From contig NZ_SPQM01000064.1 in NCBI RefSeq assembly GCF_004570345.1, positions 1 through 28,345 on the forward strand: a DNA stretch of 28,345 nt, in the 5' to 3' direction. The position numbers were made by a program, and so were the translations under genes. Below, piece after piece: positions 16,824 through 24,954 of the stretch; within the stretch, counting starts at the first letter, position 1, and each line of letters begins with the position of its first letter. A model generated the notes under the pieces. The model made no database searches and was not told the origin of the DNA. It worked only from the letters and a program-made list of their open reading frames with translations. This stretch comes from Blastococcus sp. CT_GayMR20 (lineage in GTDB: Bacteria; Actinomycetota; Actinomycetes; Mycobacteriales; Geodermatophilaceae).

Positions 16824-17606
16824 ATGGCGGCTGAGCTGACCTTGCAGGACGTGAATCTGCAGTTCGGCGGCATCAAGGTGCTGCAGGAGGTGAGCTTCGT
16901 CGTCGAGCCGGGCCAGATCTTCGGCCTCGTCGGGCCCAACGGCGCCGGCAAGACGTCGCTGTTCAACTGCATCAGCGGGCACTACAAGCCGACTGCGGGC
17001 ACCGTCCGGATCGACAGCACCGAGGTGCAGGGCGCGCATCCGGCGACGCTGGCCCGTCACGGCCTGGCCCGGACGTTCCAGCACCCCGCGCTGCAGCTGC
17101 ACGAGACAGTGCTCGAGAACGTGCTGCTGGGTGCGCACGCCCGGCTCCCCGGGGGACCGCTGGAGTGGTCGGTGCGGATGCCCCGCACCCGGCGCTCGGA
17201 GAAGGAGCTGCGCGTCGAGGCGCTCGACCTGCTGGAGCGCAACGGCCTGGGATGGGCCGCGCACCTGCCTGCCGACGAGCTGTCCCACGGCCTGCACAAG
17301 GGCGTCGAGCTCTGCCGAGCGCTGCTCATGAAGCCGAAGCTGCTGCTCCTCGACGAGCCCGCCGCAGGCCTTCCTCACGGAGAAGTGGAGAAGCTGATCG
17401 CAACGGTCCGGCGCCTGCACGCCGACGACGACATCACCGTCGTCATCGTCGAGCACCACATGGGCCTCATCGCCGCCCTCACCGACCGCGTCGTGGTGCT
17501 CGACCACGGGGCCAAGCTCATGGAGGGGACGGCAGCCGAAGCGCAGTCCGACCCCCGCGTCATCGAGGCGTACATCGGGAAGGACGCCGCTGATGACGCT
17601 GCTTGA
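16824..17606 (+). CDS. livG: Branched-chain-amino-acid-type ABC transporter ATPase LivG
   Basis: This 260-residue ATPase has Walker A GPNGAGKTS (35-43), Q-loop FQHPALQLHETVLENV, Walker B LLLLDEPAAGL and H-loop IVEHHMG. The ABC signature reads LSHGLHKGVELCRAL rather than the usual LSxGQQR, so Gly-Gln-Gln is lost; this is worth noting but the site is otherwise intact. A GGGAGAG ribosome site precedes ATG 16824. It is the first gene of livGFHMK, overlapping livF by 14 bp. The LivG/LivF class energises uptake of amino acids, amides or, in catabolic clusters, aromatic acids. The context here favours an aromatic carboxylate. Confidence 0.93.
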   Translation: MAAELTLQDVNLQFGGIKVLQEVSFVVEPGQIFGLVGPNGAGKTSLFNCISGHYKPTAGTVRIDSTEVQGAHPATLARHGLARTFQHPALQLHETVLENVLLGAHARLPGGPLEWSVRMPRTRRSEKELRVEALDLLERNGLGWAAHLPADELSHGLHKGVELCRALLMKPKLLLLDEPAAGLPHGEVEKLIATVRRLHADDDITVVIVEHHMGLIAALTDRVVVLDHGAKLMEGTAAEAQSDPRVIEAYIGKDAADDAA

Positions 17607-18303
17607 GCTCGAGGACGTGACCGCGTCCTACGGTCCCGTGCAGGTGCTGGACGGCGTGTCGTTGAGCGTTCCGGACAACGGGGCGGTCGGCATCCTCGGT
17701 GCGAACGGCGCCGGCAAGACCACGACCCTCCGCGCGATCAGCGGGACCGTCCGCACGGCCGGCCGCATCGTCTTCGACGGCAAGGACATCCGCGGCATGC
17801 GGCCCGACCAGGTCGCCGCGCTGGGCATCGCGCACGTACCGGAGGGTCGCGGGACGCTCGGAGACCTCACCGTCCGGGAGAACCTGCTGGTCGGGGCGTA
17901 CCTGCGCAAGGACGCCAAGGGCGTCCAGACCGACATCGACTACTGCCTCGACCTGTTCCCGAACCTGAAGGAACGCATCAGGTCGAACGCGTCGGCCCTG
18001 TCCGGCGGCGAGCAGCAGATGCTCGCGGTGGGCCGGGCGATCATGTCCAAGCCGCGACTGCTGCTGCTCGACGAGGCTTCGCTCGGTCTCGCGCCGAGCA
18101 CCGCGAAGAACGTCTACGACGCGATCCGGCGGCTGCGGGTGGAGTCCGGCATCGCCATGGTCGTGGTCGAGCAGAACGCCAACCTCGCCTTCACTCTCGT
18201 CGACAGCGCCACGGTCCTGGAGACCGGCCGGAACGCTCTCACCGGCTCGTCCGCCGAACTCAAGGGCATGGACGAGATCCGTCGCGCCTACCTGGGAGGT
18301 TGA
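17593..18303 (+). CDS. livF: Branched-chain-amino-acid-type ABC transporter ATPase LivF
   Basis: This 236-residue ATPase partners LivG. Features are Walker A GANGAGKTT (36-44), the LivF-type VPEGRGTLGDLTVRENLLVGAY Q-loop region, intact signature ALSGGEQQMLAVGRAI, Walker B LLLLDEASLGL and H-loop VVVEQNA. The start lies 14 bp inside the end of livG, and the stop is followed after one base by the livH ATG. Its intact signature motif contrasts with the degenerate one in LivG, so the heterodimer may have one fully canonical and one altered ATP site. Confidence 0.96.
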   Translation: MTLLELEDVTASYGPVQVLDGVSLSVPDNGAVGILGANGAGKTTTLRAISGTVRTAGRIVFDGKDIRGMRPDQVAALGIAHVPEGRGTLGDLTVRENLLVGAYLRKDAKGVQTDIDYCLDLFPNLKERIRSNASALSGGEQQMLAVGRAIMSKPRLLLLDEASLGLAPSTAKNVYDAIRRLRVESGIAMVVVEQNANLAFTLVDSATVLETGRNALTGSSAELKGMDEIRRAYLGG

Positions 18304-18304
18304 C

Positions 18305-19186
18305 ATGGGGGAATTCGTCCAACTGGTCGTCGACGGCCTGTCGACCGGCTCCGTCTACGGCGCCATCGCCCTCGCGATCGTGCTGGTCAACCAGGCGACC
18401 GGTCTGATCAACTTCGCCCAGGGCGGCATGGCCGTGCTCGCCGCGTACGTCGCGTGGTGGGCGACGAACCAGGGCGTGCCGCTCATCCTGGCGATCCTGC
18501 TGTCGATCGTCTTCTCGTTCGTGGTCGGCGCCGTCGTCGAGCGGTGGTTGATGCGGCGGTTCGAGCGCGGTGACCCCGACACCGCCGTCGTCATCACGAT
18601 CGGCCTGCTGACCCTGATCACGGGCATCGCCGGCTGGCTCTGGACGTACAACAACCAGCAGTTCCCGTCCCTGTTCCCCCTCGACACGGTGTCGTTCCTG
18701 GGGGTCTCGATCAGCATCCGCTCGATCGGGACGACGGTCGTCATCGTCGTGGCGATGATCCTGCTGCAGGCGCTCTTCGTCCGTACGAAGCTCGGCCTGG
18801 CGCTGCGGGCCGTCGCGATCAATCCGCAGTCCGCGGCGTTCTCCGGACTTCCGGTCGGCCGTCTCCTCATGGTCGGCTGGGGTCTGGCCGCGGTGCTCGG
18901 CGCCGTGGCCGGGGCGCTCGTCGCGCCGCAGCTCACGCTGACGCCGGGGATGCTGGACAACGCCCTCGTGTACGCGCTGGCCGCCGTCATCCTCGGCGGT
19001 CTCACGAGCCCGATCGGTGTCGTCGTCGCCGCCTGGATCATCGGCGTCCTGGAGAACCTGGCCGCGGTGTACGTCCCGTTCATCGGTCACGACCTGAAGA
19101 TCGCCGTGCCGTTCATCCTTCTCTTCGTCGTGCTCATCGTCCGACCTCAGGGCCTGTTCGGCCGGAAAACCGTGGTGCGTGTGTGA
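18305..19186 (+). CDS. livH: ABC transporter permease LivH
   Basis: This 293-residue membrane protein has about eight hydrophobic helices. It opens with the LivH-typical DGLSTGSVYGAIALAIVLV and NFAQGGMAVLAAYVA segments. The cytoplasmic coupling loop RTKLGLALRAVAINPQSAAFSGLPV (about 160-184) contacts the ATPases. It ends with PFILLFVVLIVRPQGLFG, the usual C-terminus. ATG 18305 lies one base after livF, and the stop overlaps livM. The role is an inner-membrane half-channel for substrate import with LivM. Confidence 0.95.
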   Translation: MGEFVQLVVDGLSTGSVYGAIALAIVLVNQATGLINFAQGGMAVLAAYVAWWATNQGVPLILAILLSIVFSFVVGAVVERWLMRRFERGDPDTAVVITIGLLTLITGIAGWLWTYNNQQFPSLFPLDTVSFLGVSISIRSIGTTVVIVVAMILLQALFVRTKLGLALRAVAINPQSAAFSGLPVGRLLMVGWGLAAVLGAVAGALVAPQLTLTPGMLDNALVYALAAVILGGLTSPIGVVVAAWIIGVLENLAAVYVPFIGHDLKIAVPFILLFVVLIVRPQGLFGRKTVVRV

Positions 19187-20298
19187 TGGCCTCCGCCTCG
19201 ATGACCTCCGCCTCGAAGACCCCGACCTCGAGGACCCCCGCCCCGTCCTTCCGGCAGCGTCCCTGGGTGCGGTGGGCGGCTCCGCTGCTGCTCGTGGCGG
19301 TGCTGGCCGTGCTGCCCCTCGTGCTGACGGAGTTCCAGAACGACACGCTCGCCCGCATCGGCGTCTACGCCGTCGCCGTCCTGGGGCTCAACGTGGTGAT
19401 GGGCTACACGGGGCAGGTCTCGCTCGGCCAGATCTTCTTCCTCGGCTTCGGCGCGTACGTCACCGCGTACGGCGTCTCGAACGACTGGAACATCGTCCTG
19501 GTCTTCGCGCTCGCCTGCCTCCTCCCCGCCGTCGCGGGGCTGCTCGTGGCCCTCGCCGCCGCCCGCCTGGGCGGACTGGCGATCGCGATGGTCACGATCG
19601 CGCTGCCCATCGTCGGCGTACCGCTGGCGAAGCGGCTGAGCGATTTCACCGGTGGCTCGCAGGGCATCTCCGCGCGCTTCGCCGATGCTCCGGAGGGGAG
19701 CGGGCTCTACGACGACCAGTGGCGGCTCTACGTCGTCCTGGTTGTCGGCGGCATCGTTTTCCTGCTGACACGCAACCTCGTCCGGGGCAAGTACGGCCGG
19801 GCGTTCGCGATCGTCAAGGGCAACGAGAACGTGGCGTCGTCCATGGGTATCTCGCCGTACCGCTACAAGGTGCTGGCGTTCACGATCGCGTCGCTCATCG
19901 GCGGCGTGAGCGGGTTCCTGTACATGGTCGTCATCCAGTACACCTCCCCGGAGACCATGAGCTTCGGGCATTCGATCCAGCTGCTCGCCGCGATGGTGAT
20001 CGGCGGCGCGGCGAGCATCGTGGGCTCGGTCCTCGGCGGCGCGTACTACGTGCTCATCCCGCAGCTGACGAACGTCGTCGACCCGAGCCTCACCGCCCTG
20101 CTGCAGGGCGCGATCCTCCTGGTCGTGCTCTTCGTCCTCCCCGGCGGCCTCGTGTCGCTGCCCCGCGCGCTGACCCGCGGAGGGCGGCGCCTCCGCGCCG
20201 GCCGCGGTCGTGCCGCCCCACCGACCACTCCGTCGTCGACCGCAGGGTCGGGCACCGCGGCGGAGGAACCTGAGACAGAGAGGCAAGGTCACGCATGA
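19186..20298 (+). CDS. livM: ABC transporter permease LivM
   Basis: This 370-residue membrane permease pairs with LivH. An N-terminal polar Ser/Thr-rich leader (about 20 residues) precedes the first helix. Then come GLNVVMGYTGQVSLGQIFFLGFGAYV (LivM hallmark), the coupling loop VRGKYGRAFAIVKGNENVASSMGIS, and LPGGLVSLPRAL followed by a basic and disordered tail. ATG 19186 shares its A with the livH stop (TGATG); a GTG at 19183 is an alternative that adds one residue. The stop overlaps livK as ATGA. Order and overlaps show one transcript for the whole importer. Confidence 0.95.
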   Translation: MASASMTSASKTPTSRTPAPSFRQRPWVRWAAPLLLVAVLAVLPLVLTEFQNDTLARIGVYAVAVLGLNVVMGYTGQVSLGQIFFLGFGAYVTAYGVSNDWNIVLVFALACLLPAVAGLLVALAAARLGGLAIAMVTIALPIVGVPLAKRLSDFTGGSQGISARFADAPEGSGLYDDQWRLYVVLVVGGIVFLLTRNLVRGKYGRAFAIVKGNENVASSMGISPYRYKVLAFTIASLIGGVSGFLYMVVIQYTSPETMSFGHSIQLLAAMVIGGAASIVGSVLGGAYYVLIPQLTNVVDPSLTALLQGAILLVVLFVLPGGLVSLPRALTRGGRRLRAGRGRAAPPTTPSSTAGSGTAAEEPETERQGHA

Positions 20299-21557
20299 AC
20301 AGGCACATTCGATCGCGGACGGCGCGCGGCATCGCCGTCGCGTCGGCGCTCGCGCTGACGGTCACGGCGTGCGGCCGCGGGGAGGACGCCGGCCGCAGCG
20401 GCGATGCCGCCGAGGGAGCGCCGAGCCCCGGGATCACCGACACGGAGGTCACCCTGGGCATCACCACCCCGCTCAGCGGCGCCACGGCGGGACCGGGCAC
20501 CTGCACGGTCGCCGGCGTCAAGGCGTACTTCGGCAAGAAGAACGCCGAGGGCGGCGTCGAGTTCGGCGACGGGAAGACCCGCACGGTCGAGATCGAGGCG
20601 CTGGACGACACCTACGACCCGCAGAAGGCCAAGGCGAACTACGACCAGCTGAAGGACGACGTCTTCGCGATGACCGCGGGGCTGGGCACGCCGACGAACC
20701 GGGCCTGGCTCGACGCGGCGATCGCCGACGAGGTGCCGCAGGTGCTGATCATGACCGGCGACCCGATCTTCAGCGACACCGAGCAGAGCCCCTGGCAGCT
20801 CGGCTTCGTGCCGATCTACCAGAACGAGGGCGAGGCCTTCGGCGAGCTGCTCGCCACCTCCACCGCGGAGCACAAGGTCGCGATCCTGGCGCAGAACGAC
20901 GACTACGGCGAGGGCTACGTCGAGGGCTTCAAGTCGGCCGTCGAGGGTGCGGACAACATCGAGATCGTCGACGAGCTCACCTACGAGGCGACCGACACGT
21001 CCGTCGACGCGCAGCTCACCGAGCTCGCCAACAGCGAGGCCGACATCTTCTTCAACGCGATGTCGGTGACCCCGCTCATGATCTCGGCGCTGCAGAAGGC
21101 CCAGCAGCTGAACTGGAAGCCGAGCTGGTTCCTGCCCTCGAACACGTCGAGCCCCACGGCGATCCTCGAGCCGGGCGGCGCCGCGGCGTACCCCGGCATC
21201 TACTCCGTCTCGTTCTCGAAGGCGCCGCAGAGCCCCGCGTTCGCCCAGGACCCGGACGTGGTGGAGTACCTGGCGGCGCTCAAGGAGTACGGCGACTACC
21301 CGGACCCGCCGGCGTTCCCGCACTGCCAGTGGAGCTGGATGGTCGGTGCGACGCTCGAGCAGGCCTTCGCGGAGATGACCGAGCCGACCCGTGAGAACTT
21401 CATGGAGGCACTGCGCTCGATCGAGGGCTACGAGGCACCGCTCATGCTGCCGGACACGTCGGTGAGCACCACCGAGGCCGGTCAGCCCGCGGTGTCGACG
21501 GTGGTCGCGCAGAAGTTCAACGGCCGCGGCTACGACACGGTCGAGACCTTCGAGTGA
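20295..21557 (+). CDS. livK: ABC transporter substrate-binding lipoprotein LivK
   Basis: This 420-residue extracytoplasmic binding protein has a basic N-terminus, a hydrophobic core and lipobox VTAC (Cys26), so it is membrane-anchored by lipid. The mature part is a type I periplasmic-binding fold: EVTLGITTPLSGATA, ALDDTYDPQKAKANYDQLK, VAILAQNDDYGEGYVEGFK and ADIFFNAMS follow the family order. A GAGAGAGG ribosome site precedes ATG 20295. It is last in the importer operon and followed by a terminator hairpin. Aromatic residues abound in the C-terminal lobe (HCQWSWMVG), in line with, but not proof of, an aromatic ligand. Confidence 0.94.
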   Translation: MNRHIRSRTARGIAVASALALTVTACGRGEDAGRSGDAAEGAPSPGITDTEVTLGITTPLSGATAGPGTCTVAGVKAYFGKKNAEGGVEFGDGKTRTVEIEALDDTYDPQKAKANYDQLKDDVFAMTAGLGTPTNRAWLDAAIADEVPQVLIMTGDPIFSDTEQSPWQLGFVPIYQNEGEAFGELLATSTAEHKVAILAQNDDYGEGYVEGFKSAVEGADNIEIVDELTYEATDTSVDAQLTELANSEADIFFNAMSVTPLMISALQKAQQLNWKPSWFLPSNTSSPTAILEPGGAAAYPGIYSVSFSKAPQSPAFAQDPDVVEYLAALKEYGDYPDPPAFPHCQWSWMVGATLEQAFAEMTEPTRENFMEALRSIEGYEAPLMLPDTSVSTTEAGQPAVSTVVAQKFNGRGYDTVETFE

Positions 21558-21574
21558 CACAGGTCTGATGCGGA

Positions 21575-21604
21575 GGGGCGGCTCGTTCTCGGACGGGCCG
21601 CCCC
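21575..21604 (+). terminator. Terminator after the liv operon
   Basis: GGGGCGGC (21575-21582) and GCCGCCCC (21597-21604) are perfect 8-bp arms around a 14-nt loop, followed by TTCGTGTCT. The hairpin is 17 bp after the livK stop, in the expected place. The T-rich tail is short, as is common in high-GC hosts. Confidence 0.75.
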
Positions 21605-21660
21605 TTCGTGTCTCGTCGCCCCTGATGGGGGACTCCGCCGTGTCGGATCCGCCCTTCTCC

Positions 21661-21690
21661 TTGAGACATCTCGTTCATGATCCATACGGT
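21661..21690 (+). promoter_or_regulatory. Promoter of first gntR gene (leaderless)
   Basis: TTGAGA (21661-21666), 18 bp, then TACGGT (21685-21690). The GTG start codon follows 6 bp later, where transcription should begin, so the mRNA is likely leaderless. The layout is the same as at the second gntR. Confidence 0.6.
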
Positions 21691-21696
21691 GGGCCG

Positions 21697-22374
21697 GTGG
21701 CTCAGGTGACCGGCGAGGGGGAACACCTGCTCAGCGGTGCGCGGGCCAGGCGCATCGCCGAGCAGCGGCTGCGTGAGGAGATCACGCGCGGCCTCGTCGT
21801 CCCGGGACAGCGGCTGGTCGAGCCCGAGCTGGGCGAGCGGTACGGCGTGACCCGGAACAGCGCCCGGCTGGCGCTGGACGCGCTGATCACCGAGCGCCTG
21901 GTCGAGCGGATCCCCAACCGCGGGGCCCGGGTCCGTGTCGTGCCCACGTCCGAGGCGGTGGCCATCGCGGAGTGCCGCCAGGTGCTCGACGGACTGCTGG
22001 CGCGCAAGGCGGCGCAGAACGCGACCGACGGCCAGATCGACCGCCTGCACGCCAACCTCGAGCGGATGCAGCGGGCCGTGGCGGACCAGGAGTTGCTCGA
22101 GTACTCGAGGCTGACCCAGGAGCACCATCGGCTCCTCACGGAGTCCGCGCGTCAGACCATGGCGTCGGCACTGGTCCAGCGCCTGCAGGGCCAGATCGGG
22201 CGCCACGAGTTCCGGTTGCTGCTGCGCCCCGGGCGGCCCCAGCAGTCGCTCGCCGAGCTGACGCGGGTCGTCGACGCCATCGCGGAGCGCCGGGCGAACT
22301 CCGCCGAGTCGGCCGCCCGGGCGCACCTGCAGGCAGTCATCGACGCGCTGCTGCTGGAGTCGGCAGGGGAGTAG
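21697..22374 (+). CDS. GntR-family transcriptional regulator (FCD type), copy 1
   Basis: This is a 225-residue regulator. The N-terminal winged helix-turn-helix (~14-80) shows RLREEITRGLVVPGQRLVEPELGERYGVTRNSAR and ends RIPNRGARVRVV; the rest is an all-helical FCD-like ligand domain. The GTG start at 21697 is chosen because it sits 6 bp after a -10 box and makes the length match copy 2. A longer frame from 21568 would read through the liv terminator and look unlike protein. Roughly half the residues match the neighbour at 22488, indicating tandem duplication. It is a single-gene unit between uptake and lower-pathway operons and probably senses an aromatic acid or pathway intermediate. Confidence 0.9.
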   Translation: MAQVTGEGEHLLSGARARRIAEQRLREEITRGLVVPGQRLVEPELGERYGVTRNSARLALDALITERLVERIPNRGARVRVVPTSEAVAIAECRQVLDGLLARKAAQNATDGQIDRLHANLERMQRAVADQELLEYSRLTQEHHRLLTESARQTMASALVQRLQGQIGRHEFRLLLRPGRPQQSLAELTRVVDAIAERRANSAESAARAHLQAVIDALLLESAGE

Positions 22375-22448
22375 CCGGCGGCCCCGACGGGCGCCAGCAC
22401 ATGCATTCCTGCGACGGGCGCACCGGGACGGCAGCGATTGCACACACG

Positions 22449-22481
22449 ATCGTTGGCAATCACCCGTGCATGAGTTAGCGT
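22449..22481 (+). promoter_or_regulatory. Promoter/operator of second gntR and lower-pathway operon (leaderless)
   Basis: TTGGCA (22453-22458), 17 bp, then TAGCGT (22476-22481), with the ATG 6 bp further on, so the transcript is probably leaderless. ATCGTTGGCAATC (22449-22461) covers the -35 and matches the liv promoter motif at 12 of 13 positions. This layout fits autorepression by a GntR protein. Confidence 0.72.
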
Positions 22482-22487
22482 GCCGGC

Positions 22488-23141
22488 ATGGCTTCCGCGG
22501 CTCAGGAGACGGCGGAGCGGGCACTCCGGGGCGCGATCTCGCGCGGTGACATGCCGCCCGGATACCGGCTGGTCGAGGCCGAGCTGGTCACCCTGACCGG
22601 AGTGAGCCGCAGCGCCGTACGGCTGGCGATCGACGTGCTGGCCGCGGAGGGTCTGGTCGAGCGGATCCAGAACAAGGGTGCACGCGTGCGCGTCGTCTCG
22701 ACCGACGAAGCCGTCGCGATCACCGAGTGCCGGATGCCGCTCGAGGGCCTGCTGGCCCGCAAGGCCGCAGAGCGCATCACCGATGCCGAGATCGACCGGT
22801 TGCGCGCGCACCTGCAGACCATGACCAGCGCCGTCGACTCCGGCGACGTCCTCAAGTACTCGGAGTTCATCCAGCAGCTCCACGGCATGATCGGCGACGC
22901 CGCCCGCCATCCGATCGCAGCCGACCTGGTGGGGCGCCTGCAGGCCCAGCTGGTGCGCCACCGGTTCCGGCTCTCGCTGCGGCCCGGTCGTCCGCGCGTC
23001 AGCCTGGGCGAGCTGACCGCCCTCGTGGACGCGATCGCCGATCGCGATCCCGAGCGGGCCGAGGCCGCGGCGGTCACCCATCTCCGCAGCGTCATCGCGG
23101 CGTTGTCCGACCCGACCCAGGACCCCGGAGGGCCAGCGTGA
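22488..23141 (+). CDS. GntR-family transcriptional regulator (FCD type), copy 2
   Basis: This 217-residue paralogue of the preceding regulator has the winged HTH at ~8-74 (LRGAISRGDMPPGYRLVEAELVTLTGVSRSAVRLAIDVL, ending RIQNKGARVRVV) and a helical effector domain with the shared LRPGRPRVSLGELTALVDAIADR segment. There is no ribosome site before ATG 22488, but a -10 box 6 bp upstream suggests leaderless translation. Its stop overlaps the aldolase start (GTGA), so it heads and is co-expressed with the ligK-ligU-ligJ operon. The operator-like motif on its own promoter and on the liv promoter makes it the leading candidate for local repressor of transport and lower pathway. Confidence 0.93.
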   Translation: MASAAQETAERALRGAISRGDMPPGYRLVEAELVTLTGVSRSAVRLAIDVLAAEGLVERIQNKGARVRVVSTDEAVAITECRMPLEGLLARKAAERITDAEIDRLRAHLQTMTSAVDSGDVLKYSEFIQQLHGMIGDAARHPIAADLVGRLQAQLVRHRFRLSLRPGRPRVSLGELTALVDAIADRDPERAEAAAVTHLRSVIAALSDPTQDPGGPA

Positions 23142-23842
23142 GAACCGTCGTCGTCACCGATCCGCCGCGGGCCGACGCCGGGGACGCCGAGCAGCTCGGC
23201 GGCTTCGGTGTCGCGACCGTGCACGAGGCACTGGGGCGGGTCGGTTACCTGGGCCCCGGCTTCCGCCCGGCCTGGCCGGGAGCCCGGATCGGCGGCACCG
23301 CCGTGACGACGCTCTGCTGGCCGGGGGACAACCTGATGATCCACGTGGCCGTCGAGCAGTGCCGGCCCGGCGACGTCCTGGTGGTCGCCACCAACTCGCC
23401 GTCGACCGACGGCCTCTTCGGCGAGCTGTTCGCCACCGCCCTGGCGCACCGCGGTGTCCGGGGCGTCGTGCTGGGCAGCGGGGTGCGCGACGTCGCCGAG
23501 CTGAGGGAGATGGGCTTCCCGGCCTGGTCCACCGCGGTCAGCGCGCAGGGGTCGGTGAAGGCCACCGCGGGGGCGGTCAACGTGCCGGTCGTCCTGGGGG
23601 GCCAGCGGATCTGTGCCGGCGACGTCGTGCTCGCCGACGACGACGGCGTGATGGTCGTGCCGCGCGCGGACGTGCCGCGCGCGCTCTCCGCCTCCCGGGC
23701 CCGCCTCGACAAGGAGGCCACCAGCCGCGCGGCCTTCCAGGAGGGGGAGCTCGGACTCGACCGCTACGGCCTGCGCGACCGGCTCCCCGACTTCGGGATC
23801 GAGTACCTGACGTACGACAAGTACACGGAGCAGGAACGGTGA
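23138..23842 (+). CDS. ligK: 4-carboxy-4-hydroxy-2-oxoadipate / HMG aldolase (RraA-like)
   Basis: This 234-residue protein belongs to the RraA-like class II aldolase family (LigK, ProA, GalC; about 228 residues in SYK-6). It splits 4-carboxy-4-hydroxy-2-oxoadipate into pyruvate and oxaloacetate with a divalent metal. Evidence is ATVHEALGRVGYLGPGFRP at the N-terminus, DNLMIHVAVEQCRPGDVLVV, the hallmark GSGVRDVAELREMGFP (Arg-Asp pair binding pyruvate and metal), and DVVLADDDGVMVVPR. The start is GTG 23138, overlapping the gntR stop, with GGAGG upstream. The stop overlaps ligU. It catalyses the last step of the oxalomesaconate branch and delivers carbon to central metabolism. Confidence 0.94.
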   Translation: MRTVVVTDPPRADAGDAEQLGGFGVATVHEALGRVGYLGPGFRPAWPGARIGGTAVTTLCWPGDNLMIHVAVEQCRPGDVLVVATNSPSTDGLFGELFATALAHRGVRGVVLGSGVRDVAELREMGFPAWSTAVSAQGSVKATAGAVNVPVVLGGQRICAGDVVLADDDGVMVVPRADVPRALSASRARLDKEATSRAAFQEGELGLDRYGLRDRLPDFGIEYLTYDKYTEQER

Positions 23843-24918
23843 CCTACGACGAGACCGGGGTGCGCTGCACGATGCTGCGCGGCGGCACCTCCCGGGGGCT
23901 CTACTTCGAGGAGCGGGACCTGCCGGGCGACGCCGCCGACCGGGACGACCTGCTGCTGCGGCTCATGGGCACGCCCGATCCGCGGCAGATCGACGGGCTC
24001 GGCGGTGCCTCGACGCTCACCAGCAAGGTGGCGGTGGTCTCGCCGTCGCAGGCCGCGGACGTCGACGTCGACTATCTCTTCCTGCAGCTCGGCGTGGACG
24101 AGGCCACCGTCAGCGAGCTGCAGAACTGCGGCAACATCCTCGCCGGCGTCGGGCCGTTCGCGGTCGAGCGCGGTCTCGTGCCGGCCGGGGACACCGAGAC
24201 GAGCGTCCGGATCCGCATGGTCAACTCCGACAGCGTCGCCGTCGCCACCTTCCCCACCCCCGGGGGGCGGGTCGAGTACCGCGGCGACGTCGAGATCGCC
24301 GGCGTCCCCGGTACGGCCGCCCCCGTCGTCCTCGCCTTCGCCGACACCGAGGGATCGGCCACCGGTGCGCTGCTGCCGACGGGGAACGTGCGGGACACGA
24401 TCGAGGGCATCGACGTGACCTGCGTCGACAACGGCATGCCCGTCGTCCTGGCGCTCGCCGAGTCCTTCGGGCTCACCGGGCACGAGTCGCACGAGCAGCT
24501 CGCAGCCGACACGGCGCTGCTCGACCGGGTCGACGCCTTCCGCCGCAAGGCCGCCCAGCTCATGGGCCTCGGCGACGTCTCCCGCGCCTCGGTGCCCAAG
24601 ACGGTGCTGCTCAGTGCCCCGCGCGACGGCGGGCAGGTCTGCACCAGGTCGTTCATCCCGGTGCAGCCGCACACCTCGATCGGCGTGCTCGGTGCCGTCA
24701 GCGTCGTGACCGGGATGCTGCTCCCTGACTCCGTCGGCCACGCGCTCACCGCAGACTGGCCGCAGGGGAGCTCGCAGGTCGACGTCGAGCACCCGACCGG
24801 ACACCTGCTGGTCGACGTCGCGGTCGACGGCTCGGTGACGCCGCCGCGGGTGGTCCGCTCCGGCGTCGTCCGCACCGCCCGCAAGCTGTTCGACGGCACC
24901 GCCTTCCCCCGCGCCTGA
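23839..24918 (+). CDS. ligU: 4-oxalomesaconate tautomerase (PrpF family)
   Basis: This 359-residue PrpF-superfamily protein matches the length of GalD/LigU (about 360). These enzymes isomerise 4-oxalomesaconate before hydration. Motifs are MLRGGTSRGLYF near residue 14, GLGGASTLTSKVAVVSPS near 54-71, the NCGNILAGVGPFAVERGLV segment, IRMVNSDSVAVATFPT, CVDNGMPVV and the FIPVQPHTSIGVLGAVSVVTG region. GTG 23839 overlaps the aldolase stop (GTGA). It belongs to the operon gntR-ligK-ligU-(extradiol enzyme)-(dehydrogenase)-ligJ. Within PrpF, a 2-methylaconitate isomerase role is excluded mainly by this context, as no prp genes are present. Confidence 0.9.
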   Translation: MTYDETGVRCTMLRGGTSRGLYFEERDLPGDAADRDDLLLRLMGTPDPRQIDGLGGASTLTSKVAVVSPSQAADVDVDYLFLQLGVDEATVSELQNCGNILAGVGPFAVERGLVPAGDTETSVRIRMVNSDSVAVATFPTPGGRVEYRGDVEIAGVPGTAAPVVLAFADTEGSATGALLPTGNVRDTIEGIDVTCVDNGMPVVLALAESFGLTGHESHEQLAADTALLDRVDAFRRKAAQLMGLGDVSRASVPKTVLLSAPRDGGQVCTRSFIPVQPHTSIGVLGAVSVVTGMLLPDSVGHALTADWPQGSSQVDVEHPTGHLLVDVAVDGSVTPPRVVRSGVVRTARKLFDGTAFPRA

Positions 24919-24954
24919 ACGGCCAGCCCCGTACGACCGCTCTGAGGAGACCCC

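Noticed and set aside
21568..21696. ATG 21568 as start of the first gntR
   Set aside because: It would place the liv terminator hairpin inside the gene and add 43 unconserved residues. GTG 21697 follows a promoter and matches the paralogue's length.
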